Source of the DNA: Nocardioides sp. CFH 31398
GTDB lineage: Bacteria > Actinomycetota > Actinomycetes > Propionibacteriales > Nocardioidaceae
Reading direction: 5' to 3'
Assembly (NCBI RefSeq): GCF_022436705.1
Contig: NZ_JAKUHT010000005.1
Coordinates: 62,001-126,000 of the forward strand
DNA: 64,000 nt
Part shown: piece after piece, positions 1 through 7,484 of the stretch
Numbering within the stretch: position 1 is the first letter of the stretch
Layout: the number at the start of each line of letters is the position of its first letter
Program-made: the position numbers and the translations under genes
Notes under the pieces: generated by a model
The model's database searches: none
What the model saw: the letters and a program-made list of their open reading frames with translations, nothing else
What the model was told of the DNA's origin: nothing

Positions 1-1
1 C

Positions 2-1201
2 CACACGGGACCAGCACGCTACCCGGCGCCGCTCGAGCGCCTGGCCCGGGTCCTGTGGCCCGAGGGTCCCGAGGGTCCGCTCGACCACCGGGTGCGGTGG
101 GTCGAGGACCTGCCCGGGGGGCTCCCGGCCGGCACCGAGCGGTACGCCGCGATCCCCTCGCCGACCCACCCCGCGTTCCTGCTGCCGCTCGACGCGCCTC
201 CCCGGGTGCGCGCCCGGCTGCTGCGGCACTACAACCACCTGCGGACCGACCGCCGGCGCGTGCAGCGACTGGCCCTCGCCGGTCTCGCCGCGGTGGGTCT
301 CCCCCCGGCCCGGGGCCGCCTGCTGGTGGTCCCGCCGGGCCCCCGGGCGAGCCTGCGCGAGGTCGTCGCGGACGCGATCGGCGTCCCGGCCGGCGACCTC
401 GTCCTGTCCGTCGCCGTACGACCGGGCACGGGCCCCCTGACCCCGACGGTGACCGTCGTGGACACCACCGGGACGCCGCGGGTCTTCGTCAAGGTGGCCG
501 ACACCCCCGAGACCCGCGCCGAGCTCCAGGCCGAGCACGACGTCCTGGTCGCGATGCGTCAGCCCGCCGGCTCCCCCGTGCTCGTGCCGGGCCCGGTGTT
601 CCGCCTCGAGTGGGACGGCGCCCTCGTCGTCGGCATCGAGCCCCTCCCCCTCGACGTGCGGCGGGTGGAGGTCGACGAGCTGGACGCCGTCCAGCCCTTC
701 CTCGACGCCCTCGTCGCCTCCCGGCCGGTCTCCGCGCTGGGGCTCGAGGAGTCACCGTGGACGGCGCGGCTCCGGTCGGTCGCGGCGTCGCTGCCGCCCG
801 AGGCCGCGGCACCCCTCTCCGCGGCGGTCGACGCCGCCGTCGCGCGCCACGCGGGCACGACCTTCCCCCACGGGCTGCGGCACGGTGACTGGTCCTGCTG
901 GAACATGGCGCGCTCGGCCGAGGCCGGCGGCCTGGCCGTGTGGGACTGGGAGTTCAGCGAGCCGTCCGCCCCACTCGGTCTCGACCGGTGCAACTGGCAC
1001 TTCGCCTTCGACACGGGGGTCCGGGGACTCTCCACCGCGGAGTCCGCGGCGCGGCTGCGGGCGCTGCCCGCCGAGGTCGCCGACCCGCGGTTGCGCGAGC
1101 TCTACCTCCTCGACATGGCCGCCCGCCGCTCGGCGCTGGGCGCCGGGGGCGAGGAGGCCTCGGCCCGCTGGGCCCGCGAGCTCCTCGCCGAGCTGGCCTG
1201 A
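2..1201 (+). CDS. Phosphotransferase (APH-like) family protein, 5' end probably outside the window
   Basis: The frame is open from the first bases of the window, and the residues before the first possible start (GTG at 92) look coding, so the true start is probably upstream. The C-terminal half has a kinase-like catalytic loop, HGDWSCWN near 880-903, followed by a DWEF metal-binding motif near 944-955. This is the arrangement of aminoglycoside or choline kinase-like phosphotransferases. An N-terminal region around 480-560 (FVKVAD and a following Glu) resembles the ATP-binding lobe. The substrate cannot be told. Its proximity to the glycan genes is suggestive only. The gene ends face to face with the next one, sharing a hairpin over both stop codons. 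Confidence 0.75.
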   Translation, partial: HTGPARYPAPLERLARVLWPEGPEGPLDHRVRWVEDLPGGLPAGTERYAAIPSPTHPAFLLPLDAPPRVRARLLRHYNHLRTDRRRVQRLALAGLAAVGLPPARGRLLVVPPGPRASLREVVADAIGVPAGDLVLSVAVRPGTGPLTPTVTVVDTTGTPRVFVKVADTPETRAELQAEHDVLVAMRQPAGSPVLVPGPVFRLEWDGALVVGIEPLPLDVRRVEVDELDAVQPFLDALVASRPVSALGLEESPWTARLRSVAASLPPEAAAPLSAAVDAAVARHAGTTFPHGLRHGDWSCWNMARSAEAGGLAVWDWEFSEPSAPLGLDRCNWHFAFDTGVRGLSTAESAARLRALPAEVADPRLRELYLLDMAARRSALGAGGEEASARWARELLAELA

Positions 1202-1217
1202 GGCGCGCGTCGCCTCA
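1199..1217. terminator. Bidirectional hairpin spanning two convergent stop codons
   Basis: TGAGGCG (1199-1205) pairs perfectly with CGCCTCA (1211-1217) around a 5-nt loop. The arms contain the TGA of the rightward gene and the TGA of the leftward beta-propeller gene. No T-run follows, so a terminator role is inferred from position and symmetry. Confidence 0.45.
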
Positions 1218-2912
1218 GGGGCGACCGACCGTGATCGTGGGCGTGCGGCCCGACATCAAGCGGTTGCCGGCCGGGTCGCTCACGCGGACGCGGTAACGGA
1301 CCTTCTGGCCCCGCTTCACGCCCTTGTCCTGGAAGGCCACGGTGCGCTGGGTGTAGAAGAACGACTCCCGGGCCAGCGTGCGGATCCTCCGCTCCTTCTG
1401 CCCACGCACCGTCCGGAAGACCTCGTAGGTCAGGTCGATGTCGTCCCGGTCGAACCCGAGCCGGAAGGCCACCCGGACGCGGGCGCACCGCCGGCACGTG
1501 GTCGTCGACGGCACGGCCGCCTGCGAGGGACGGGCGGAGCCCCGGGCGAAGCGCACCAGGTTGTTCTGCAGCTGGTCGTTGACGCGGGTGTAGCCGCCTC
1601 CCATGACGAGCTGGCTGCGGTTGTTGGTCAGGGTGAAGGCCCGCGACAGCAGCCGCGTCTCGTCGGTCTGGCCCGAGGTGAGGACGAAGTAGGGCCGGAC
1701 GACGCCGGTCTCGTTGTTCAGGGCGTGCACGGCGAGCCGGATCCGCGGGTTCTGCTCCGGCATCCCGCCCGCGGGCTCGCAGTTGTGCGCGTGCGACCCG
1801 ACGTACACGTCGCGGCCGAACGGCTGGATGGCGTAGGTGTCGCCGTAGCAGTTGGCGTACCACTGGACCCGGCCGGTGGTGTCGTCCAGCCGGTAGACGC
1901 CCTCGGTCCGCTCCTTCAGGTCCCCGCGCGAGTCGGAGCGGGCGCCGACGTAGATGGTGCCGTCGTTGCCGGACTCGATGACGGTCGCCCAGGTGCGGTT
2001 GCCGCGCAGGTAGCCCTGCGACCAGGCACCGGGCAGCGTGCTGCCGTCCGCCGCGGACACCGCGACGAAGCCCTGCACGTCCTGGCCGTTGGCGATGCCG
2101 AAGGTGCCGCCGATGAGCACGTTCTCACCGTTCTCCGACACCCCGAGGGAGACGACCCGGATGTTCTCGTTCCGCCAGAGCTTGCCCTTCTCGGTCGGGT
2201 CGATCTGCGGGGCGAACGACGGGACCTCCTGGCCGGAGGCGGTGTCGAAGGCCGCGACGAAGCGCTGCGGGGCGGTCGAGCCGGCGCGGCGGAAGGTGCC
2301 GCCGACGTAGAGCCGCCCGCCGTCGGGCGAGACCGCCAGCGAGTGGACCGGGCCGTCGACGCCCAGGCGGTTGCCCGCCAGGCCGAAGGTGGGCAGCAGC
2401 TCGCCCGACGTGGTGTCGAAGCGGGCGAGGTAGTTGACCTGCTGCCCGTCCACCCGGTTGAAGTCGCCGCCGACGTACAGCACGCGACGGTCCGGCGAGA
2501 GCGCCGTGGCGCGGACGACGGGGCTCTCGACGTTCGGGCACCCGTTGGTGCACTCGAAGGTCAGCTCGTGGTCGAGGAAGTCCGTCGGCCGGCCGCTGAC
2601 CTCGTCGAAGCTGGCCAGGTAGCCCTGGCCCGTCTCGCCGGTGCCCTCCGCGACGCCGCCCGGGCGGGTGGAGGTGAAGTTGCCACCCGCGATCACCTGG
2701 CCGTTCACGGTCTCGAGCGTCAGCACCGGCCCGTTGGTCTGTCCCATCCCCGGGTCACCGCGGTCCACGGCGCCCTTGAAGAGCGTGTGCACCGGGTCGT
2801 ACGCCGACGCCGGGGCGCCGGCGGTGACCAGGAGGCCGGCGACGCCGGCCAGCAGTGCCAGGGCCGCCGCGGCCAGGGTGGTGCGGCGACGCCGGTCGTT
2901 GATCGTCCCCAT
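1215..2912 (-). CDS. Secreted beta-propeller (delta-60/WD-like repeat) protein, paralogue 1
   Basis: The 565-residue protein begins with an arginine-rich n-region, a hydrophobic core and a probable signal-peptidase site after ASA (about residue 37), so it is expected outside the membrane. The body repeats blade-like units of the form xxPDGxxLYVGGxF, characteristic of delta-60/WD-like propellers. The last 85 or so residues form a fibronectin-III-like domain (motif FDRDDIDLTYEVFR) ending near TITVGRP. Cysteines in CYGDT and HNC are shared with the two paralogues and could form a disulfide. The start ATG is preceded by GGGAGGTC. It is more diverged than paralogues 2 and 3. The ligand or function is unknown; a surface adhesin or glycan-binding role is an inference from architecture and from the polysaccharide operon beyond. 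Confidence 0.85.
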   Translation of the reverse strand: MGTINDRRRRTTLAAAALALLAGVAGLLVTAGAPASAYDPVHTLFKGAVDRGDPGMGQTNGPVLTLETVNGQVIAGGNFTSTRPGGVAEGTGETGQGYLASFDEVSGRPTDFLDHELTFECTNGCPNVESPVVRATALSPDRRVLYVGGDFNRVDGQQVNYLARFDTTSGELLPTFGLAGNRLGVDGPVHSLAVSPDGGRLYVGGTFRRAGSTAPQRFVAAFDTASGQEVPSFAPQIDPTEKGKLWRNENIRVVSLGVSENGENVLIGGTFGIANGQDVQGFVAVSAADGSTLPGAWSQGYLRGNRTWATVIESGNDGTIYVGARSDSRGDLKERTEGVYRLDDTTGRVQWYANCYGDTYAIQPFGRDVYVGSHAHNCEPAGGMPEQNPRIRLAVHALNNETGVVRPYFVLTSGQTDETRLLSRAFTLTNNRSQLVMGGGYTRVNDQLQNNLVRFARGSARPSQAAVPSTTTCRRCARVRVAFRLGFDRDDIDLTYEVFRTVRGQKERRIRTLARESFFYTQRTVAFQDKGVKRGQKVRYRVRVSDPAGNRLMSGRTPTITVGRP

Positions 2913-2980
2913 GATCGACCTCCCGGGTCTGTGCTGCGGATGGCTTGGTGTCGGTGTGTCCGGTCGTCCCGTACCCAGGT

Positions 2981-3020
2981 CCCCGTCCCCGCCGGCGAGG
3001 GCCTCCCGGCGGGGACGGGG
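2981..3020 (-). terminator. Strong hairpin terminator after beta-propeller paralogue 2
   Basis: A perfect 15-bp stem (2981-2995 with 3006-3020) with a 10-nt loop lies just past the stop of the leftward gene ending at 3040. There is no U-tract, as is common in high-GC actinobacteria. Confidence 0.7.
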
Positions 3021-3039
3021 CGTCCGAGGTGGCGGTCCG

Positions 3040-4656
3040 TCAGCCGACCGTGACGTCCGGGGTCCGGACGCTCATGACCTGGTTCCCGGCGGGGTCGGAG
3101 ACCCGCACGCGGTAGTACACCTTCTGTCCCGAGGTGACCCCGGTGTCGCGCCAGGTGAAGTTCTCCGTGCGCCACTTCACCGACTCGCGCGTGACGGTGT
3201 AGAGCGGGGTGTCGGTGCGCCAGCCGCGGAAGACCTCGTAGGTCAGGTCCACGTCGTCGCGGTCGAAGCCCAGCCGCACCCGCAGGTCGACGTACCCGGG
3301 CCCGGACGTCGCCGTCGGGTACGCCGCCCGGTCGGGCGCCGACGAGCCACGCAGGAAGCGGGTCAGGTTCTCCTGCGGGCTGCTGTTGACGGAGTTGAAG
3401 CCGCCGCCCATGACCAGCTGGTTGCCGTCGCTCGCCAGGGCGCGGGACAGCAGCAGGCTGCGCTGGTCCTGCTTGTTCCCGTCGGTCTGCACGAAGTAGG
3501 GCCGCAGCTGCCCGCTGACGCGGTCGAGGGCGTGGATGGCCAGGTAGGTCCGCGGGTTGAGCTCGGGCTGACCGCCGAGGGCCCCGCAGTTGTGGTTGTG
3601 CGACGCGACGTACACGTCGTTGCCGACAACCTGGAGGCCGAAGGTGTCGCCGTAGCAGTTGGCGTACCAGTTGCGCGCGCCGGTGGAGGCGTTGATGGAG
3701 TTGACGCCCTCGGTGCGGTCCGCCGACGGGGAGTAGTCGTCGCGGCTGCCGACGAAGACGTCGTCGCCGGAGACCTCGATCGCGGTGCCCCAGCTGTACG
3801 GCGGGGTCAGGTAGTTGTTGGCGAAGCCCGCCGCCAGCGAGCCGTCGGCGGCGTTGGTGGCGGCGAAGCCCTGCTCGGCCTGCCCGTTGACCTGCTGGAA
3901 GGGCCCGGCCAGGAAGACCCGCTGCGAGTCGGAGGACACCGCCAGCGCGGTCACGCGCAACGCCTCGTTCTGCGTCGGGGCCGACACGGCCGGAGCCCAC
4001 GGCAGGGTCTGGTTCGTCACGAGGTTGATCGCGCCGACGTTCTTCCGCTTGGCGTTGCCCACGCGGCTGAACCGGCCACCGACGTAGAGCGAGCGGCCGT
4101 CGGGCGAGACGGCGAGGGCGCTGACGGGGCCGTCGACGCCGTTCTGGCCCACGCCGCCGAGAAAGCGTCCGCTGGACGCGTCGAAGCGCGCGACGTAGTC
4201 GGCGCGCTGGCCGTTCACGCGGTTGAAGTCACCGCCCACGATCAGCTGCGAGCCGTCCGGCGTCAGCACCGAGGCACGCACGACGCCCTGCTTGCCGTTG
4301 TAGGAGTTCGTCAGCTGCGGGGTGAACGAGGAGATCGGCGCTCCGGTGCTCGCGTCGAACGCGGCGAGGTTGGCGGCCTGGGTCTCCCCCGTGCCACGGG
4401 CTGCGCCGGAGGGGCGCGTCGAGGTGAAGTTGCCGCCGGCGTAGATCCGATCGCCCGCGATCTCGAGGGTCCACACCGCCCCGTTGGTCTGGCCCATCGT
4501 GGTGGGCGAGCCCTGCATGAGCGTGTGCACGGGGTCCCAGGCGTGCGCGGGCGCGGCCCCGAGGGACGCGACCACCCCCAGGGACGCCAGGACGGAACCG
4601 AGGATCGTCGCCGCCCGGCGGAAGCCGGTGCGACCCGAGATCGTGCGACGCGTCAT
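3040..4656 (-). CDS. Secreted beta-propeller (delta-60/WD-like repeat) protein, paralogue 2
   Basis: This 538-residue protein has a signal peptide (MTRRTISGRTGFRR n-region, then a hydrophobic core ending APAHA). It is followed by the same series of propeller blades and C-terminal fibronectin-like domain as its neighbours. I chose the ATG at 4656 because the N-terminus then aligns with paralogue 3 and a GAGAG-type ribosome site lies upstream; a longer frame exists but would put extra charged residues before the signal. It is exactly as long as paralogue 3 and matches it in long identical stretches, also at DNA level near the 3' end, which points to recent tandem duplication. Function is unknown. 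Its promoter region carries phased CTTGAG repeats. Confidence 0.87.
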   Translation of the reverse strand: MTRRTISGRTGFRRAATILGSVLASLGVVASLGAAPAHAWDPVHTLMQGSPTTMGQTNGAVWTLEIAGDRIYAGGNFTSTRPSGAARGTGETQAANLAAFDASTGAPISSFTPQLTNSYNGKQGVVRASVLTPDGSQLIVGGDFNRVNGQRADYVARFDASSGRFLGGVGQNGVDGPVSALAVSPDGRSLYVGGRFSRVGNAKRKNVGAINLVTNQTLPWAPAVSAPTQNEALRVTALAVSSDSQRVFLAGPFQQVNGQAEQGFAATNAADGSLAAGFANNYLTPPYSWGTAIEVSGDDVFVGSRDDYSPSADRTEGVNSINASTGARNWYANCYGDTFGLQVVGNDVYVASHNHNCGALGGQPELNPRTYLAIHALDRVSGQLRPYFVQTDGNKQDQRSLLLSRALASDGNQLVMGGGFNSVNSSPQENLTRFLRGSSAPDRAAYPTATSGPGYVDLRVRLGFDRDDVDLTYEVFRGWRTDTPLYTVTRESVKWRTENFTWRDTGVTSGQKVYYRVRVSDPAGNQVMSVRTPDVTVG

Positions 4657-4712
4657 GCTCAGGTGTTCTCTCTGTCGGGGAGGCCGTGCCAGGGCCATGG
4701 CGCTGCCGTTCC

Positions 4713-4767
4713 AGGGTAGGAAGGCCCCCTCAAGGCCCGCCATTCCGCGCTTCAGGGTTTCCTCAAG
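4713..4767 (-). promoter_or_regulatory. Putative activator-dependent promoter with 11-bp-phased CTTGAG repeats (paralogue 2)
   Basis: On the minus strand there is a -10-like TACCCT (4713-4718). CTTGAG follows at 4729-4734, CCTGAA at 4751-4756 and CTTGAG at 4762-4767. The half-sites are spaced 22 and 11 bp. No -35 hexamer lies at 17 bp. The same arrangement precedes paralogue 3. Phased direct repeats like this are typical of OmpR/PhoB-class regulators. Confidence 0.5.
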
Positions 4768-4771
4768 AGCC

Positions 4772-4792
4772 CGGGAGGACAGTGTCCTCCCG
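4772..4792 (-). terminator. Hairpin terminator after beta-propeller paralogue 3
   Basis: A 9-bp perfect stem (4772-4780 with 4784-4792) and a 3-nt loop lie about 70 nt past the stop of the leftward gene ending at 4859. It sits just upstream of the regulatory repeats of paralogue 2. Confidence 0.55.
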
Positions 4793-4858
4793 AGGCTCCT
4801 GGGGCTCGTGGTGCACGCGTGTTCCCCGAACGGCCCGACCCGGCGCCGGGGGCGGCGG

Positions 4859-6475
4859 TCAGCCGACGGTGATGTCCGGCGTCCGGACGCTCATCACCTG
4901 GTTACCGGCGGGGTCGGAGACCCGCACGCGGTAGTACACCTTCTGACCCGACGTGACGCCGGTGTCGCGCCAGGTGAAGCTCTCCGTGCGCCACTTCACC
5001 GACTCGCGGGTCACGGAGTACAGGGGGACGTCGGTGCGCCACCCGCGGAAGACCTCGTAGGTCAGGTCCACGTCGTCGCGGTCGAAGCCGAGCCGGACGT
5101 TCAGGTCGACGTAGCCGGGGCCCGCGGTGGCGGTCGGGTACGCCGCCCGCTCGGGCGCCGACGACCCGGCGAGGAACCGGGTCAGGTTCTCCTGCGCGCG
5201 GCTGTTGACGGAGTTGAAGCCGCCGCCCATGACGAGCTGGTTGCCGTCGCTCGCCAGGGCCCGCGACAGCAGGAGGCTGCGCTGGTCCTGCTTGTTCCCG
5301 TCGGTCTGCACGAAGTAGGGCCGCAGGGCGCCGGTCTCCTTGTTGATGGCGTGGATCGCCAGGTAGGTGCGCGGGTTCAGCTCGGGGTGGCCCCCGGCGC
5401 GCGAGCAGTCGTGGGCGTGGGACGCGACGTACACGTCCTGGCCGACGACCTGCAGGCCGAAGGTGTCGCCGTAGCAGTTCACGTACCAGTTGCGGTCGCC
5501 GGTCGCGGCGTCGATCGAGCTGACGCCCTCCGTGCGGGTGTCGCTGTAGAGGAAGTCGTCACGGCTGCCCACGAAGACGTCGTCGCCGGAGACCTCGATG
5601 GCGGTGCCCCAGCCGTGCGGGCCGGTGATGTAGCTCTGGGTGAACCCGGCGGCGAGGGAGCCGTCGGCGGCGTTCGTCGCCGCGAACCCCTGCCGAGCCT
5701 GGCCGTTGACCTGCTGGAACGGGCCACCGAGGAAGACGCGCTGGCTGTCGGAGGAGACGCCGAGGGCGGTGACCCGCAGCGCCTCGTTGCGGGTCGGGGT
5801 CGCGACCGTGGGCGCCCAGGCCGTGGTGCGACCGGTGACCAGGCTGATCGCGCCGGCGTTGCGCCGCGTGGCGTTGCCGACGCGGTTGAAGCGACCGCCG
5901 ACGTACAGCGTCGTGCCGTCGGGCGACACCGCCAGCGCACTGACGGGGCCGTCGACGCCGTTCTGGCCGACGCCCCCGAGGAAGCGGCCGGTCGCGGCGT
6001 CGAAGCGGGCGATGTAGTCGGCGCGCTGGCCGTCGACGCGGTTGAACTCCCCGCCGACGATCACCGTCGAGCCGTCCGGGGTGACGACCGAGGCCCGGAC
6101 GAGGCCCTGCTTGCCGGTGTAGGTGTTCGTGAGCTGCGGGGCGAACGAGGCGATCGGCGCACCGGTCGTGGCGTCGAAGGCCGCGAGGTTCGCGATCTGC
6201 GTCTCGTCGGTGCCACGCGCGGCGCCCGAGGGCCGCGTCGAGGTGAACTCACCGCCGGCGTAGATCCGACCGCCGGCGACCTCGAGCGTCCACACGGCGC
6301 CGTTGGTCTGGCCCATGGTGGTCGGGGAGCCCTGCATGACGGTGTGGCCCGGGTCGTACGCCGCCTGCGCGGGCGCGGCGCCCAGCGCGGCGACCACGCC
6401 GAGGGAGAGGAGCCCGGAGGCCAGGACCGCCGCGGCCCGGCGGAAGCCGGTGCGACCCGAGATCGTGCGACGCAT
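4859..6475 (-). CDS. Secreted beta-propeller (delta-60/WD-like repeat) protein, paralogue 3
   Basis: This 538-residue protein has an N-terminal signal peptide (MRRTISGRTGFRR then a hydrophobic stretch ending APAQA), propeller blades of the xxPDGxxLYVGGRF type, a conserved CYGDT...C pair and a C-terminal fibronectin-like domain ending DITVG. The ATG at 6475 is preceded by AGGAAGAG at good distance; a start 10 codons upstream would translate through that site. It is near-identical over long runs to paralogue 2. A 12-bp inverted repeat with a 2-nt bulge (about 6494-6534) lies in the leader and may affect expression. The substrate or partner is unknown. Confidence 0.87.
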   Translation of the reverse strand: MRRTISGRTGFRRAAAVLASGLLSLGVVAALGAAPAQAAYDPGHTVMQGSPTTMGQTNGAVWTLEVAGGRIYAGGEFTSTRPSGAARGTDETQIANLAAFDATTGAPIASFAPQLTNTYTGKQGLVRASVVTPDGSTVIVGGEFNRVDGQRADYIARFDAATGRFLGGVGQNGVDGPVSALAVSPDGTTLYVGGRFNRVGNATRRNAGAISLVTGRTTAWAPTVATPTRNEALRVTALGVSSDSQRVFLGGPFQQVNGQARQGFAATNAADGSLAAGFTQSYITGPHGWGTAIEVSGDDVFVGSRDDFLYSDTRTEGVSSIDAATGDRNWYVNCYGDTFGLQVVGQDVYVASHAHDCSRAGGHPELNPRTYLAIHAINKETGALRPYFVQTDGNKQDQRSLLLSRALASDGNQLVMGGGFNSVNSRAQENLTRFLAGSSAPERAAYPTATAGPGYVDLNVRLGFDRDDVDLTYEVFRGWRTDVPLYSVTRESVKWRTESFTWRDTGVTSGQKVYYRVRVSDPAGNQVMSVRTPDITVG

Positions 6476-6534
6476 GAGAGTGCTCTTCCTGCTCTGGACG
6501 TGCACGGCCCCCCCCGGCCGCGCACCGTGCGTCC

Positions 6535-6589
6535 AGGATGGGCGTCGGTCCTCAAGTGGTCCCGGGCGGGACCTCAGCCTTCGCTCAAG
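6535..6589 (-). promoter_or_regulatory. Putative activator-dependent promoter with 11-bp-phased CTTGAG repeats (paralogue 3)
   Basis: On the minus strand there is CATCCT (6535-6540) as -10, then CTTGAG at 6551-6556, GCTGAG at 6573-6578 and CTTGAG at 6584-6589. The spacing of 9 nt between -10 and the first CTTGAGG, and of 22 and 11 bp between half-sites, is identical to the site before paralogue 2, while most bases between the repeats differ. Confidence 0.5.
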
Positions 6590-6596
6590 ATCGCGC

Positions 6597-7484
6597 TCAC
6601 CACCAGGTGGGTTCGCCCAGCAGCTCGGCGAGCGCCTCGTTGTGGGGCGCGTAGTGCGCGCGGAGCTCGGCCTCGAGCCCCGGGTCCATGGGGTCCTCGG
6701 GGCGACCCCGGTTGCGCTTCGCGCCGGCGAGGCCGACGCGGTCGATGCCGACGAAGTCCTCGATCCGGCCGAGCGTCGCGTCCGGGTCGGCGTAGAGGTC
6801 CTCGCTGCGCAGCACCAGCACCCGGTCGCGGCCGTAGGCGTCGAACCAGCGCTTCACCTGGGGGGCGTACTCGCCGCGCGTGCGGTACGAGAACCAGTCC
6901 CACGGCCGGCTGTAGTAGAGCGGCTCGTCGCGCATCCGCTCCACCTCCCCCGCGAGCCGCTCCGGCTCGGCCGCGAGGGCCTCCGCGAAGCCCAGCGTCT
7001 CCACGCCCGCGCGCGTGCGCTCCTGGTGGTGCGAGCGCGCGCGGACGACGGGGTCGCGCAGCAGCATGACGATGCGGGCGGCGGGCAGCAGCGCGCGGGC
7101 GCGCTCGGCGACCCGGGGGTCGAACAGGTAGAACGGGCTCGCCTCGAACGAGACGGCTGCGCCGTGCCGGGCGGCGTGACGTCGACGGGCCGCCCGGGTC
7201 GGGAAGTGCCCCAGGTACCAGTCGGGACCCCGGTCGTAGTGCCAGTAGAAGTAGTGCGGGCTCTTGAGGTTCTTCGCCGCCGGGACGGTGGTCATCACCT
7301 GCGGGTGGGTGATGAGCGTGGACCACGTGAAGGTGGTCCCGCCGCGCTTCGTGCCGACCACCAGGAAGTCGGGACCCTGCCGCAGCCCCGCGCTGGCGGT
7401 GGTCGCGGCGCGGATGCCCGACTCGGCGAGGTCCTTGGCCCCCTGCGGCAGCAGCCGCTTGGCGAGGGCGGTCGGGGAGGTCAT
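6597..7484 (-). CDS. Sulfotransferase family protein of the polysaccharide operon
   Basis: This 295-residue protein is predicted to transfer sulfate from PAPS to an acceptor, plausibly a sugar of the polymer made by the surrounding operon. A 5'-phosphosulfate loop VGTKRGGTT lies at about residues 43-51, and a 3'-phosphate-binding segment RDPVVRARS near residue 140. The length is usual for bacterial sulfotransferases. The ATG overlaps the stop of the upstream flippase as ATGA, which implies translational coupling. It is the last gene of the leftward operon. No signal peptide is seen, so it acts in the cytoplasm, before export. The acceptor is not shown by sequence. Confidence 0.85.
   Translation of the reverse strand: MTSPTALAKRLLPQGAKDLAESGIRAATTASAGLRQGPDFLVVGTKRGGTTFTWSTLITHPQVMTTVPAAKNLKSPHYFYWHYDRGPDWYLGHFPTRAARRRHAARHGAAVSFEASPFYLFDPRVAERARALLPAARIVMLLRDPVVRARSHHQERTRAGVETLGFAEALAAEPERLAGEVERMRDEPLYYSRPWDWFSYRTRGEYAPQVKRWFDAYGRDRVLVLRSEDLYADPDATLGRIEDFVGIDRVGLAGAKRNRGRPEDPMDPGLEAELRAHYAPHNEALAELLGEPTWW

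Noticed and set aside
4657..4743. Start of beta-propeller paralogue 2 at 4743
   Set aside because: The extra 29 residues precede the signal peptide, are absent in paralogue 3, and overlap the putative promoter.
2641..7069. Long plus-strand frames antisense to the beta-propeller paralogues
   Set aside because: They mirror the repeated blades of the real minus-strand genes, lack ribosome sites and show no recognisable domain.
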